DNA of 64,000 bases from Cyclobacterium amurskyense (GTDB lineage Bacteria; Bacteroidota; Bacteroidia; Cytophagales; Cyclobacteriaceae). The notes under the pieces are model-generated. The model was not told where the DNA came from, ran no database searches, and saw nothing but the letters and a program-made list of their open reading frames with translations. Numbering within the stretch: the stretch's first letter is position 1; every line of letters starts with the position of its first letter. The stretch is taken from NCBI RefSeq assembly GCF_001050135.1, contig NZ_CP012040.1, positions 4,047,001 to 4,111,000 on the forward strand, in the 5' to 3' direction. Positions 35,430 through 44,131 of this stretch are shown piece after piece. A program made the translations under genes and the position numbers.

Positions 35430-35492
35430 TTTGTCCGATTATAGGTTTACAATTTTTAATTAAATTGTGTCAACCTATTTCAGTACACGACC

Positions 35493-35585
35493 GATTGTCT
35501 TGCGATTGCAACACTTCCCGTAAACACGGGACAGGCTATCACGAATCCCATAAGGGCGGAGAAATACTATTACATAATCCGGGTT
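35493..35585 (+). repeat. Palindromic element family, copy 3, right part
   Basis: The sequence resumes at GATTGTCT after the IS3 element and continues with GCGATTGCAACACTTCCCG, the CCCGTAAACACGGG hairpin and the end AATCCGGGTT. The CCCTGACATTGTCAGGG hairpin has decayed to ATCCCATAAGGGC. Confidence 0.85.
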
Positions 35586-35601
35586 TAATCCGGAAACAGG
35601 G

Positions 35602-35775
35602 TATCAAATGGATTATTTAGCCAACCCAGAAGAGAACTCCTCTGGATTGAGTAGCAATGAAGTTTCAGACTTGATCAGAGATGCAGAGAGGTGGTTTAGG
35701 TAAGTACGAATAAGGGATTATGTTATTTTGATGAGCAATCTGAGCACTTTGTGGTTTTTAAGCGACGATCACCCT
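35602..35775 (+). pseudogene. Relic of a hybrid two-component propeller regulator, fragment 2
   Basis: The stretch reads YLANPEENSSGLSSNEVSDL and then IRDAERWF, hits a stop, and continues one frame over as TNKGLCYFDEQSEHFVVFKR. This is another propeller blade from the same kind of protein as the fragment at 33590, now on the other side of copy 3. It ends where the IS4-type relic starts. The two fragments are probably remains of one gene. Confidence 0.7.
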
Positions 35776-36330
35776 TTTTTAGGGGGATTGTAAGCCCCCT
35801 TGTTGTCACCGACACTCCCTTCGGTAATATTCACGTTAACAGGGAGTTTTCCTTCATATTCCAGTAGCGTATGCATCTTTACTGCTCCCTTTTTGGTACG
35901 GAAAGTAGCCCAATCAAACACCGAAAGGCAAAGGCTAATCACTGTGGCGTCTAGCAAATAAACAGGGCCCTTGATTCTGAGTTTGGACCTTTTGACAGAT
36001 GCCTGCTGTCCTAAACTTCCCAACAGAGAATAGTAAAGGTCCCTAAAAAGGTCCGAATCCCTTCGTTTGTTTTGATAGCTGATACTTGATTTGGATGGGG
36101 CTTTGGTAAGGCCAAGATGGTTAAGGTTCCCAGTGGCAGACCGAAGCCCATTGGAAATCTCCCTTACCGATGTGCTCTTGGCAAAATGGCAGAACAACAT
36201 CGAAAACCAGGTGCGTCCAGCTGTCAAATCCCTTGCAGCCCTTGTCGGTTTGCTTTTCCTTTACCAATTTCTTGAAAATAGAACGATCAATCTTTTTTAT
36301 AATCTGTGAAAACAATGTAATATTACACAT
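35769..36330 (-). pseudogene. Truncated, frameshifted IS4-family transposase
   Basis: Read from 36330, the frame opens with MCNITLFSQIIKKIDRSIF and FKKLVKEKQTDKGCKGFDSW. After a frameshift it continues with SMLFCHFAKSTSVREISNGL, then LLDATVISLCLSVFDWA and VKMHTLLEYEG, and ends prematurely at DNKGAYNPPKKG. These are the N-terminal DUF4372 domain and the first catalytic region of IS4-type transposases; the rest, about half, is missing. Both defects make it inactive. Confidence 0.85.
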
Positions 36331-36402
36331 GAGAGGTTCGTGTTTTTTGGTGCAATCCCAAAATAACTATTTTGGGCAAAAAATTGAACCTCTCATTTTT
36401 TT
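36329..36402. other. Long hairpin at the start of the IS4-type relic / upstream of the fucosidase gene
   Basis: ATGAGAGGTTC (36329-36339) pairs with GAACCTCTCAT (36386-36396). Inside, CCCAAAATA pairs with TATTTTGGG. A T-run follows on the plus strand. On the minus strand the fold hides the transposase start codon, the arrangement used by insertion sequences to prevent read-through expression. On the plus strand it would insulate the fucosidase gene. Confidence 0.55.
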
Positions 36403-36444
36403 ATTTAGGACGCTATTGATCTTCTCAATATCAAAAAAACAATA

Positions 36445-38514
36445 ATGAACAGTAAATTATTTCTTCTCGGCCTTTCAATTTTCTTTTTTGTGAGCTGTCA
36501 ATCCTCACAAACAGATCCTATTAATCCAGTCCTTCCCATCCCAGATGAAAGGCAACTTGCCTGGCAGGAGATGGAGTTTTATGCCTTTGCCCATTTTAAT
36601 ATGAATACCTTCACCAATATGGAATGGGGTATGGGCGATGAAGATCCTGCTTTGTTTAATCCTACGGATTTTGACCCCAAACAGTGGGCGAAGGTTTGTA
36701 AAGAGGCAGGGATGAAAGGGATCATAATTACAGCAAAGCACCATGATGGTTTTTGCCTTTGGCCTACAGCTACCACCGAGCACTCTGTAAAAAATGCGGT
36801 TTGGAAAGATGGTAAAGGAGATATTGTCAAAGAAGTAGCTGAAGCATTTAGAGCTGAAGGCTTGAAGTTTGGGGTATACCTTTCTCCTTGGGATAGAAAT
36901 AACCCGGATTATGGCACTCCAGAATACATTGAAGTGTTTAGAGCCCAACTAAGGGAGTTGCTTACCAACTATGGGGAGATTTTTGAGGTTTGGTTTGATG
37001 GAGCAAATGGTGGTTCCGGTTATTATGGGGGAGCCAATGAAGAACGCAGGGTGGATAAAAAGAATTATTACGATTGGCCCGGGACGATTGAAATCATCCG
37101 GGAACTTCAGCCTCAGGCTGTGATCTTCGGAGATGCAGGCCCTGATGTTAGATGGGTAGGGAATGAACATGGTTTTGCTTATCCGACTACCTGGTCCAAT
37201 CTTATGAGAGATTCTATATACGGTGGAATGCCGGAATATTCAAAGAAATATTCCTCCGGTCAGGAAAATGGAACCCATTGGGTGCCAGCAGAAGCGGATG
37301 TGTCTATCCGTCCAGGTTGGTATTACCATCCTTATGAGGACCATAAAGTGAAATCACTCCCCGAGTTATTGGATATTTATTACAACAGTATAGGAAGAAA
37401 CAGCTCTTTATTACTTAATTTTCCTGTAGATAGAAGAGGGCAGATTCATGAAAATGATGTGAAACAGTTGAAGAAGTTGGTAGCCAAGGTGAAGGAGGAT
37501 TTTAGCCAAAAAATACCTTTAAAAAGCAGTAATCTATCTGCTTCATCTGAAAATGGTCAATATTCTGTAGAAAATTTATTGAATTCAGAAATGATGACTT
37601 TCTGGAGTCCAAAGGCTGGTGAACTGCCGGCTTCTGTTACCATTAACTTTGATGAAGCCCGGACTTTCAATCGGTTTTTGGTTCAGGAAAACATCTCATT
37701 GGGACAAAGAGTGAAGTCCTTCGAACTTGAAATCCTAAATGAAAATAAAGAATGGAAAAGTATAGCCAAAGAGACAACCATTGGCTACAAAAGAATCCTC
37801 AGACTTCCTGACACAAAGGCAATGGCTGTAAAATTTACCATTCATAATGCCAAAGAGAGTCCCGTAATAAGTCATCTGGCTTTCTTTGATGCACCCAAAC
37901 TATTATTGCCACCGGAAATTTCCAGAGATAAAAACGGAACGGTAGAATTGAATGTGATAGAAGGGGGACTAGAGGTGTATTATAGCCTTGATGGGCAAGA
38001 TCCTATAAAGTCAGGTAAGGTTTATAGCGAAGCATTTTCAGTAATGCAACCTACTAAGTTGAAGGCAGTGACCAAAGATCCAATTTCTGGAAAATTCAGT
38101 GAAATGATAGAAGTTGATCTCCAATTGGCTAAAAAGAATTGGAAAGTAATAGGTGGAGGAGAGAATGCTGGTAATCTTATAGATGAAGACCCATCTAGCA
38201 ATTATGTAAGTGATCAAAACCTAGCCACCATAGACCTGGGAGAAAAACAGGAGGTTGCCGGTTTCACCTATTTCCCCATGCAGAATAGATACATGTCGGG
38301 CCTGATTAAGACCTATGTGTTTTATACCAGTATGGATGGGAAAAGCTGGCAAAAAGCTGGAGAAGGTGAGTTTGGGAATATAGCCAATAGTCCCATTGAA
38401 CAAAGAGTGGAATTTGACCCCAAGGAAGCAAGGTTTATCAAGTTGAAAGTAAAAAGCACAACAGATGGTCAACCGGCTAGTTTTGCTGAACTGGGCGTGC
38501 TATTAACTCAATAA
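36445..38514 (+). CDS. Alpha-L-fucosidase (GH29) lipoprotein
   Basis: The 689-residue protein has a lipoprotein signal (lipobox FFVSC, cysteine near residue 19), so it is anchored in the envelope. The GH29 domain (about 40-350) shows KHHDGF near 98 and the nucleophile aspartate 185 in EVWFDGANG. An accessory C-terminal region (about 355-689) looks like discoidin/F5/8-type and chitobiase-type carbohydrate-binding folds (VYYSLDGQDP, NLATIDLGEKQEVAGFTYFP). It would remove alpha-linked fucose from glycans. No SusC/SusD pair is adjacent. A DUF1328 gene follows. Confidence 0.93.
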   Translation: MNSKLFLLGLSIFFFVSCQSSQTDPINPVLPIPDERQLAWQEMEFYAFAHFNMNTFTNMEWGMGDEDPALFNPTDFDPKQWAKVCKEAGMKGIIITAKHHDGFCLWPTATTEHSVKNAVWKDGKGDIVKEVAEAFRAEGLKFGVYLSPWDRNNPDYGTPEYIEVFRAQLRELLTNYGEIFEVWFDGANGGSGYYGGANEERRVDKKNYYDWPGTIEIIRELQPQAVIFGDAGPDVRWVGNEHGFAYPTTWSNLMRDSIYGGMPEYSKKYSSGQENGTHWVPAEADVSIRPGWYYHPYEDHKVKSLPELLDIYYNSIGRNSSLLLNFPVDRRGQIHENDVKQLKKLVAKVKEDFSQKIPLKSSNLSASSENGQYSVENLLNSEMMTFWSPKAGELPASVTINFDEARTFNRFLVQENISLGQRVKSFELEILNENKEWKSIAKETTIGYKRILRLPDTKAMAVKFTIHNAKESPVISHLAFFDAPKLLLPPEISRDKNGTVELNVIEGGLEVYYSLDGQDPIKSGKVYSEAFSVMQPTKLKAVTKDPISGKFSEMIEVDLQLAKKNWKVIGGGENAGNLIDEDPSSNYVSDQNLATIDLGEKQEVAGFTYFPMQNRYMSGLIKTYVFYTSMDGKSWQKAGEGEFGNIANSPIEQRVEFDPKEARFIKLKVKSTTDGQPASFAELGVLLTQ

Positions 38515-38640
38515 AACAAAAAAGTAGCGCAATAGAACAAAAGAGGTTAAAGTGATGGTAGATAAGGTAAAAGACAGAATCTTGGATTGGTTTTTGTCTT
38601 TTGGTTTGGAAATAAATTTTAACCAAAAACCACTGATACT

Positions 38641-38805
38641 ATGTTAACTTGGGTAATCACATTTCTAGTAGTCGCTTTAATAGCTGCCGTTTTAGGTTTT
38701 GGAGGAATTGCCTCCGGATTAGCCTCTATTGCTAAAGTAATATTTTATATATTCATTGTCTTGCTGCTGATAAGTCTTGTAGCTGGAGGAGTAAATGGAT
38801 TTTAA
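38641..38805 (+). CDS. DUF1328 small membrane protein
   Basis: The 54-residue protein starts MLTWVITFLVVALIAAVLGF, continues GGIASGLASIAKVIFYIF and ends LISLVAGGVNGF: two membrane helices joined by a glycine-rich turn, the DUF1328 (YtjA) pattern. Length is typical. Function is unknown. A clear terminator follows at once. Confidence 0.9.
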   Translation: MLTWVITFLVVALIAAVLGFGGIASGLASIAKVIFYIFIVLLLISLVAGGVNGF

Positions 38806-38810
38806 ATAGA

Positions 38811-38847
38811 AAAACCCATCCGAATTGTATATTCGGGTGGGTTTTTT
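38811..38847 (+). terminator. Terminator of the DUF1328 gene
   Basis: AAAACCCATCCGAAT pairs with ATTCGGGTGGGTTTT (one wobble pair) around a TGTAT loop, and the right arm ends in a run of six Ts. It starts 5 bp after the stop. Confidence 0.9.
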
Positions 38848-38894
38848 ATTTACTTTTTCTTGCTGAATTTCCAGACAAGAAAATACGAAGCTTA

Positions 38895-39104
38895 AACACG
38901 AAATATGAATTGACATTCTATTACGTGCTGAAATCGCTTTAAAATACCCAATCGTTGCTGTTTTCAATTTCTCCATAGCGGTGCTATGCTAAAATCTCCA
39001 AACGACCTGATTTTCTTTCGATTGCAACACTTCCCGTAAACACGGGACAGGCTTCACCCCTGACTATTGTCAGGACGGAGAAATCCTATTACATAATCCG
39101 GGTT
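38895..39104 (+). repeat. Palindromic element family, copy 4
   Basis: The copy runs from AACACGAAATATGAAT to AATCCGGGTT, with the CACCATAGCGGTG-type block, CCCGTAAACACGGG and a slightly damaged CCTGACTATTGTCAGG hairpin. It sits between the DUF1328 terminator and the DUF3037 stop. Confidence 0.85.
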
Positions 39105-39114
39105 AAATTATTCT

Positions 39115-39498
39115 CTACAATACATATTCTTCAAATAGCTCTTGCAAAGTTTTGCTCAGGTCTTTACTCAATCCTGGGTGGGGTCTTGAGGTTTGGATTA
39201 CAGAACTTCTCACGGCGGTCAGCCACCTGAAGCGTGAAGCCAGGTCCATTGTTGCAATTTGTCCTCCATTAGATTTTCCATCACAAATTTTTTCGAAAGA
39301 ACTCAAGTTCAATTGGATCATTTCAATGTCAGCATCTGGATCTAATGCCAGGATCTTTTCCCTGGAAAGGTGAATTTTCACCCCTAAAAAGCCACTTTTG
39401 TGGTCACACAAAATAACGCCCACATTTATAAACTCTTCGCGTTCCACCCTTGGTACTACGCGCAAGACCGCATATTCATATAATTGATTTTCTTGCAT
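39115..39498 (-). CDS. DUF3037 family protein
   Basis: The protein (127 residues from the ATG at 39498; the frame is open to 39528) matches DUF3037: YAVLRVVPRVEREEFINVGVILCD and LASRFRWLTAVRSSVIQTSRPHPGL. Its function is unknown. Members are usually encoded beside a HipA-like protein, as here: the HipA-like gene lies directly upstream and overlaps it by 23 nt. The chosen start (MQENQLYEYAVL) lies at the usual distance before the first motif. Confidence 0.85.
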   Translation of the reverse strand: MQENQLYEYAVLRVVPRVEREEFINVGVILCDHKSGFLGVKIHLSREKILALDPDADIEMIQLNLSSFEKICDGKSNGGQIATMDLASRFRWLTAVRSSVIQTSRPHPGLSKDLSKTLQELFEEYVL

Positions 39499-40270
39499 CG
39501 TTTGCTTCTTTGGTGAATTGATCCGCATAAGACAATCTTAGCTTTAGAAAATCGGCATAAACCGTTCGTAGTTCCTCAGCATTTTCCCCATCTCTTCCTG
39601 CTAATAACCACTCATCAGGTATCAGAGAAACAATGGCGTTAATCTTATCCTCATTTAAAATAGAAGTGAATTCATCATTGACCTCAGCCAATTTTTCAGC
39701 TTGCTGGAGTAGCACATGGTTGGTAATAATGGGAAATGACTTGGTCGCATTTTCTTTCCATCTTGTCCAGCCGTGTTGAAACAAAAATGCAGCGCCATGG
39801 TCAATGAGCCAAAGCTCTCGGTTCCACATTAGCATATTTGTGTTCCTAAAAGTCCGGTCTACATTTGTGATAAACATGTCTAACCAAACAATTTTTGAAG
39901 CCAGTAATGGATCAACCTTTGAAACCAAAGGATCAAAATTGATGGCACCGGATAAGAAATGCAAAGCCAGGTTTAAGCCTTGGCTGCCCTTTAATAAATC
40001 CTGTATCTCTTCGTCTCCTTCAGATCTGCCAAATGCAGGATCCAGGTTGGCAAAGACAAGCTCGGGAATTTTAAGCCCTAGCAATCGTGCGATCTCTCCG
40101 CCAAGGAGTTCTGCTATCAATGCTTTTTCACGTTGGCCTGCACCTCGGAATTTCAATACGTAATTAAAACCATCGTCAGCAGCTGCAAGGGCTGGAAGTG
40201 ATCCACCTTCCCTTAATGGCTGCATGTACCTGGTCACATTTACTGTACGCAATTGTGGTAATTGTTCCAT
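39476..40270 (-). CDS. HipA-like kinase-fold protein
   Basis: The 264-residue protein (from the ATG at 40270; the frame is open to 40306) has YVLKFRGAGQREKALIAELLGGEIARLLGL, with the ATP-binding lysine, and later NVDRTFRNTNMLMWNRELWLIDHGAAFLF, which supplies a catalytic Asp in NxDR and a metal-binding Asp in LIDHG, as in HipA/phosphatidylinositol-3-kinase-like folds. It lacks the HipA N-terminal domain and has no HipB antitoxin beside it, so toxicity should not be assumed. It is paired with DUF3037 downstream. Confidence 0.85.
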   Translation of the reverse strand: MEQLPQLRTVNVTRYMQPLREGGSLPALAAADDGFNYVLKFRGAGQREKALIAELLGGEIARLLGLKIPELVFANLDPAFGRSEGDEEIQDLLKGSQGLNLALHFLSGAINFDPLVSKVDPLLASKIVWLDMFITNVDRTFRNTNMLMWNRELWLIDHGAAFLFQHGWTRWKENATKSFPIITNHVLLQQAEKLAEVNDEFTSILNEDKINAIVSLIPDEWLLAGRDGENAEELRTVYADFLKLRLSYADQFTKEANDARKSII

Positions 40271-40484
40271 AAATCTTTTAAATATGGGTTTGCATGGAAA
40301 TAGCATAAACCCTTTATACCTGCAATTTGGGGCTAATTAATGAACTAAACCTGAAATAGGGAACAGAATTTTAAATTAGGAGCGAAAATTACTATTGGCC
40401 AACTATTTTTTTCTTGTTTAAGCAAAACAAGATGACACAGGCTCCCTAAAATCAACTTATTTTTTTGTAGCTTCACCTTTGTTA
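40271..40484. other. Intergenic region upstream of the HipA-like gene
   Basis: AT-rich DNA before the HipA-like start. I see no clear promoter box or hairpin. Confidence 0.35.
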
Positions 40485-40697
40485 CACCCGAAATATGCAA
40501 TAGACATTCTATTACGTGCTGAAATCGCTTTAAAATCAGCCACTTCGTTGCTGTTTGGAGATTTCACCATAGCGGTGCTATGATAAAATCTCCAAACAGC
40601 CTGATTTTCTTGCGATTGCAACACTTCCCGTAAACACGGGACAGGCTTCACCCCTGACATTGTCAGGGCGGAGAAATTCTATTACATAATCCGGGTT
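40485..40697 (+). repeat. Palindromic element family, copy 5
   Basis: The copy starts CACCCGAAATATGCAATAG and ends AATCCGGGTT. It holds the clearest central stem: CTGTTTGGAGATTT pairs with AAATCTCCAAACAG, and the outer AAAATCAG pairs with CTGATTTT, around CACCATAGCGGTGCTATG. The CCCGTAAACACGGG and CCCTGACATTGTCAGGG hairpins follow. Confidence 0.9.
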
Positions 40698-40821
40698 AAA
40701 TTTCCACTATTTGTTAGCTGGGAAATAGCCTAAGAGCTATGTATTGCCTGATCATTGAACTGATATCTGTAGAAACTTTGCTAGGGAATTGTGCCTTTGG
40801 TACTACCATTTCCCGATACCC

Positions 40822-41403
40822 ATGACATTTATGAACATTTCCGATTTTTTGAAAGCATTGGTACCTTTTACAAATGATGAGCTAGATGACATCCTCAAAC
40901 ATTTTAAAAAAGAGGCTGTCCCAAAGAATCAAATTCTTGTTCGCCAAGGAGAGGTTTCTAAAACCTTGTACTTTATAGAAAGCGGACTGGGTAGAAGTTA
41001 TTACCTTAATCAGGCGGGTAAGGAAATCACCCAATGGTTTTTCGGTAGTGGTAAGTTTATGGCCAGTGCAGACAGCTTTTTCCAGCAATGTCCCAGTTTG
41101 TATTTTATTGAAGTTTTAGAAGATACTGTGATATACAGTATCACAAAAGAAAAGCTGGATGAATTGTTTGACACCTATCCAAAAATGGAAAAGCTTGGAA
41201 GGCTGGTCACCACTGAAATGCTTACCAAAGTAGTGAATAAATTAAATGCCATTCAATTTCAAACAGCCAAAGAAAGGTATGAATACATGCTTGCTGAGTT
41301 TCCGGACATTGCTTATCAAGTCTCTTTGGGCCATATCGCTTCCTATTTAGGTATGACGCAGGAAACTTTAAGCCGCATCAGGAAAAGCAATTCGAGTAAA
41401 TAA
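40822..41403 (+). CDS. Crp/Fnr family transcriptional regulator
   Basis: The protein of about 193 residues (ATG at 40822; the frame is open from 40789) has a cNMP-binding-like roll (KEAVPKNQILVRQGEVSKTLYFIESG) and a C-terminal HTH (QVSLGHIASYLGMTQETLSRIRK). The arrangement matches the Crp/Fnr-like regulators of Bacteroidota that often control export or detoxification genes. It precedes the TolC-HlyD-ABC-2 permease operon, the best candidate target. No FNR-type cysteines are seen. Confidence 0.87.
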   Translation: MTFMNISDFLKALVPFTNDELDDILKHFKKEAVPKNQILVRQGEVSKTLYFIESGLGRSYYLNQAGKEITQWFFGSGKFMASADSFFQQCPSLYFIEVLEDTVIYSITKEKLDELFDTYPKMEKLGRLVTTEMLTKVVNKLNAIQFQTAKERYEYMLAEFPDIAYQVSLGHIASYLGMTQETLSRIRKSNSSK

Positions 41404-41778
41404 TTCATACTTGAAAAGTCTTTATTAATATCGATCACTCATAACAAACAAGATTGTTAGGCTTTTTTCGGCCTTCAAAAGTTATGCTTATTGGAGAAAG
41501 TGGATATAGAGATGCTAAGTAAAAATCTCCAAATTTCCTGATATTCTTATGATTGGATTCCTATCTGAGAAAGCCCAGGTATTCCTAATGATAACCCGGA
41601 TTCAAAAAAAAAATACTGGCGATGTTTCATGCTAGCTTTGATCTTTCCGTCAATAGGTAGTGATAAAAGACGCAATTTTAACCTGTTTGCCGTTTCCATG
41701 TTTCACTTTTTGATATAGGTCAAAAGATAACCGCTGTTTCCTAAGGATCTTTGTATTGTAATTATAAAACGATTTACA
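41404..41778. other. Intergenic region with a possible decayed palindromic element
   Basis: Around 41508-41604 the sequence GAGATGCTAAGTAAAAATCTCC, AAATTTCCTGATATTC and a later AACCCGGATTC recall the palindromic element family, but they are too diverged to call a copy. The region must also hold the exporter promoter. Nothing else is visible. Confidence 0.4.
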
Positions 41779-43152
41779 ATGAAACCATACAAAGGAGCAT
41801 TTGCGATTCTATTGATTTTTCTTGCAACGGTGATGCCTTCGGTAACAAAGGGGCAGCAACTAGATCCAATATTGAAAGGACTGATCAATAAAGGGCTAAG
41901 TAAAAGCCAAACCGTCAATGGTAAATATCTTGATGCAGAACAGGCTGGAATTGACCAAAAATTGGCAAAATCGGTATTCTTGCCCAAAATTACTTTAAAC
42001 GGTAGTTATACCCATTTGAATGATGACATTACTTTTGATGAAAATACAAAAAACCTGTTAACGGAGACCCAAAAGCTTGTTATCAAAGACGCTGTCGGAT
42101 TACCTTTTAACTCAACTTTTCCAAATACCCTTCCACTTCAGGAGGTGCCGGTTTTACAAAACCAAAATATTCTGAGGTCATCGGTAGATGTAGATTGGGT
42201 ATTGTTTAGCGGGCTGGAAGCAAGCAATGCACTCCAAGCGAGCAAACACAAGGAAGCCTCTCTGAATTACTTAGGGATGGCGGAGGAAGATAAAATCGCC
42301 TTACAAATCATAGAAGCCTATGATAAACTTGCTTTGGTAAGAGCATCAAAAAAAGTGCTCACTACTTCAGAAGACTATTTGAATGAACAGGCAATCTATG
42401 TCAGTAAGGCCATCGAAAATGGTCTGGCAACACCCATCAGTCGAAATAAAATTGAACTGGCGAAGCAACAATTGGAAGCCAAAAAGCTTGAATTTGAACA
42501 TAACAATACCCTGTTGATAGAAGTGCTTCACCAGCTTACCGGTAAGAGTAGAGCAGATTTAAAAATGCTCCAACCGCAATTGCATTCTTTTTCCGTGGAT
42601 GCAGATTCCAATTGGGAGAAACGCAATGAAATCAAAGCCTTAGAAGAGGCCGAACAGGCGACTCAATACCAGGCCAAAATGATAAAGAGCAATTTCATTC
42701 CTAAAGTAGCCATGAAAGGTCACTATGAATTTATTGAAGAGAATTTATCACTACTAGATCCAAAATGGTATGTAGGGGTAGGGCTAAAATGGAATGTCTT
42801 TGATGGCAACCAATCACGATTAAAAAGAAGAAAAGTTCAACTAGAGACTGCCAAGTATAGAGAACAAATTGAAGAGGCCAATGAAATGATTGAGTTAGCA
42901 ATATCCAAAGCTGAAATAAGCTATGAATCGGCCTTATTGAATACTAAAATAGTTAAAAAGGAAATTGAATTGGCCAATGAAAACTATGAGATGGTGAATA
43001 CTCAATACAAAAACAACCTGGCCTCGATCAATGATGTGTTGGATGCTTTAAATGATGTTGAGAAAGCCAATTTCAAATTGCAGGAATCTTATTTTAAAGA
43101 ACGCCGCGCTGTGGCAGACCTGCTTCATGCCAAAGGAATACTTAATTACTAA
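41779..43152 (+). CDS. TolC-family outer membrane efflux protein
   Basis: The 457-residue protein has a signal peptide (AFAILLIFLATVMPSVTKGQ) and the tandem coiled-coil helices of outer membrane efflux ducts: LVKDAVGLPF, ALVRASKKVLTTSEDYLNEQ and a second half mirroring the first, with GVGLKWNVFDGNQSRLKRRK. It forms the trimeric outer membrane channel of an exporter. It lies 18 bp before the membrane-fusion gene. Confidence 0.92.
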   Translation: MKPYKGAFAILLIFLATVMPSVTKGQQLDPILKGLINKGLSKSQTVNGKYLDAEQAGIDQKLAKSVFLPKITLNGSYTHLNDDITFDENTKNLLTETQKLVIKDAVGLPFNSTFPNTLPLQEVPVLQNQNILRSSVDVDWVLFSGLEASNALQASKHKEASLNYLGMAEEDKIALQIIEAYDKLALVRASKKVLTTSEDYLNEQAIYVSKAIENGLATPISRNKIELAKQQLEAKKLEFEHNNTLLIEVLHQLTGKSRADLKMLQPQLHSFSVDADSNWEKRNEIKALEEAEQATQYQAKMIKSNFIPKVAMKGHYEFIEENLSLLDPKWYVGVGLKWNVFDGNQSRLKRRKVQLETAKYREQIEEANEMIELAISKAEISYESALLNTKIVKKEIELANENYEMVNTQYKNNLASINDVLDALNDVEKANFKLQESYFKERRAVADLLHAKGILNY

Positions 43153-43170
43153 CCCATCAAAAATAAAAAA

Positions 43171-44127
43171 ATGAATACCTATAAAAATATATTACTAGGC
43201 GGTTTCGCACTACTTGCTTTGAGTTCATGCCAGCCAGAACAGATCACCCCCAATAGAGGTAAAGTGAAATTTGAAACCATTTCAGTGAGTAGCAAACTTG
43301 CGGGAAGAGTGGATAAAATATTCGTAGAAGAGGGACAAAAAGTAAAGAAAGGGGATACCTTAGCCACAATTAATATTCCAGAAGTACAAGCCAAAATGCT
43401 TCAGGCAGAAGGGGCCATTATGGCTGCCCAAGGTCAGTTAAATATGGCCTTTAATGGGGCTACGGTAGAGCAACTCAATCAGATTGATGGCCAATTGAAT
43501 TCTGGCAAAGCGCAATTGAATTTTGCTCAGGAATCTTTTAACCGTCTTGAAGCCATGTACACGGATTCATTGATAAGCCAACAGCAATTTGATGAGGTAA
43601 AGATGAAGTTGGACATGGCGAAAGCTCAGGTAGCTGCTTTAGCGGCCAAGCGAGATGAAGTGAAAAAAGGAGCGAGGGAAGAGCAAATTGACCAAGCCAA
43701 AGGGCAGTTGGATAGAGCAAAGGGAGCCAGGGAAGAAGTTGCCACCGCTTCTTTAGAGCAGTTTGTTATTGCACCAGCAGATATGTCGGTAGAAACCATT
43801 AGTTTGGATGAAGGAGAGTTACTTACACCCGGTTTTACCTTGTTTAATGGCTACAAAACCAACAGCATCTATTTCAGGTTTACAATTCCAGAATCAAGGA
43901 TTTATGATTTTGAAGTAGGTCAGGAGTTAAGCTTAGTCAATCCTTATACCGAAGAAGAAGTAGGAGGTAGTATTGCAGCCATCAAGCAACTAGCCAAGTA
44001 TGCAGGAATTACAAGCACAGCACCTTTGTACGGGTTGTCCGAATCAATTTATGAATTAAAAGTAGTACCTACTTCAAATGTTCAGGGGCAAAAGTTTTAT
44101 ATCAATGCTACTTTCCTGATTAAATAA
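43171..44127 (+). CDS. HlyD-family membrane fusion lipoprotein
   Basis: The 318-residue protein has a lipobox (FALLALSSC; cysteine about 19) and a biotinyl-lipoyl-like domain (SSKLAGRVDKIFVEEGQKVKKGDTLATI). A helical hairpin (about 75-190) and a second lipoyl half with the beta-barrel (VETISLDEGELLTPG) follow. It is the periplasmic adaptor linking TolC with the inner membrane permease. The next gene starts 5 bp downstream. Confidence 0.92.
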   Translation: MNTYKNILLGGFALLALSSCQPEQITPNRGKVKFETISVSSKLAGRVDKIFVEEGQKVKKGDTLATINIPEVQAKMLQAEGAIMAAQGQLNMAFNGATVEQLNQIDGQLNSGKAQLNFAQESFNRLEAMYTDSLISQQQFDEVKMKLDMAKAQVAALAAKRDEVKKGAREEQIDQAKGQLDRAKGAREEVATASLEQFVIAPADMSVETISLDEGELLTPGFTLFNGYKTNSIYFRFTIPESRIYDFEVGQELSLVNPYTEEEVGGSIAAIKQLAKYAGITSTAPLYGLSESIYELKVVPTSNVQGQKFYINATFLIK

Positions 44128-44131
44128 AAAA

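Larger units (their letters stand above)
33968..35492 (-). mobile_element. IS3-family insertion sequence inside palindromic element copy 3
   Basis: An element of about 1.5 kb contains orfA and orfB in the standard order on the minus strand. The left end carries CCTGAAAATGGTTGACAC (33972-33989) and the right end, read in reverse, ACTGAAATAGGTTGACAC (35467-35484), an imperfect terminal inverted repeat. GATTGTCT occurs at both outer junctions (33961-33968 and 35493-35500) and only once in uninterrupted copies of the host repeat, so it marks the target duplication. IS3 members normally make 3-5 bp duplications, so the exact boundary within these 8 bp is uncertain. Confidence 0.88.

Noticed and set aside
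40457..40660. Peptide frames with ISARNRMSIAYFG motifs in the palindromic elements
   Set aside because: The same frame recurs only because the DNA repeat recurs; frames are broken differently in each copy and have no start context or homology.
41508..41604. Possible ninth full copy of the palindromic element upstream of the exporter operon
   Set aside because: Only scattered blocks match, and the end-like AACCCGGATTC is in the wrong orientation, so it is mentioned only as a possible decayed trace.
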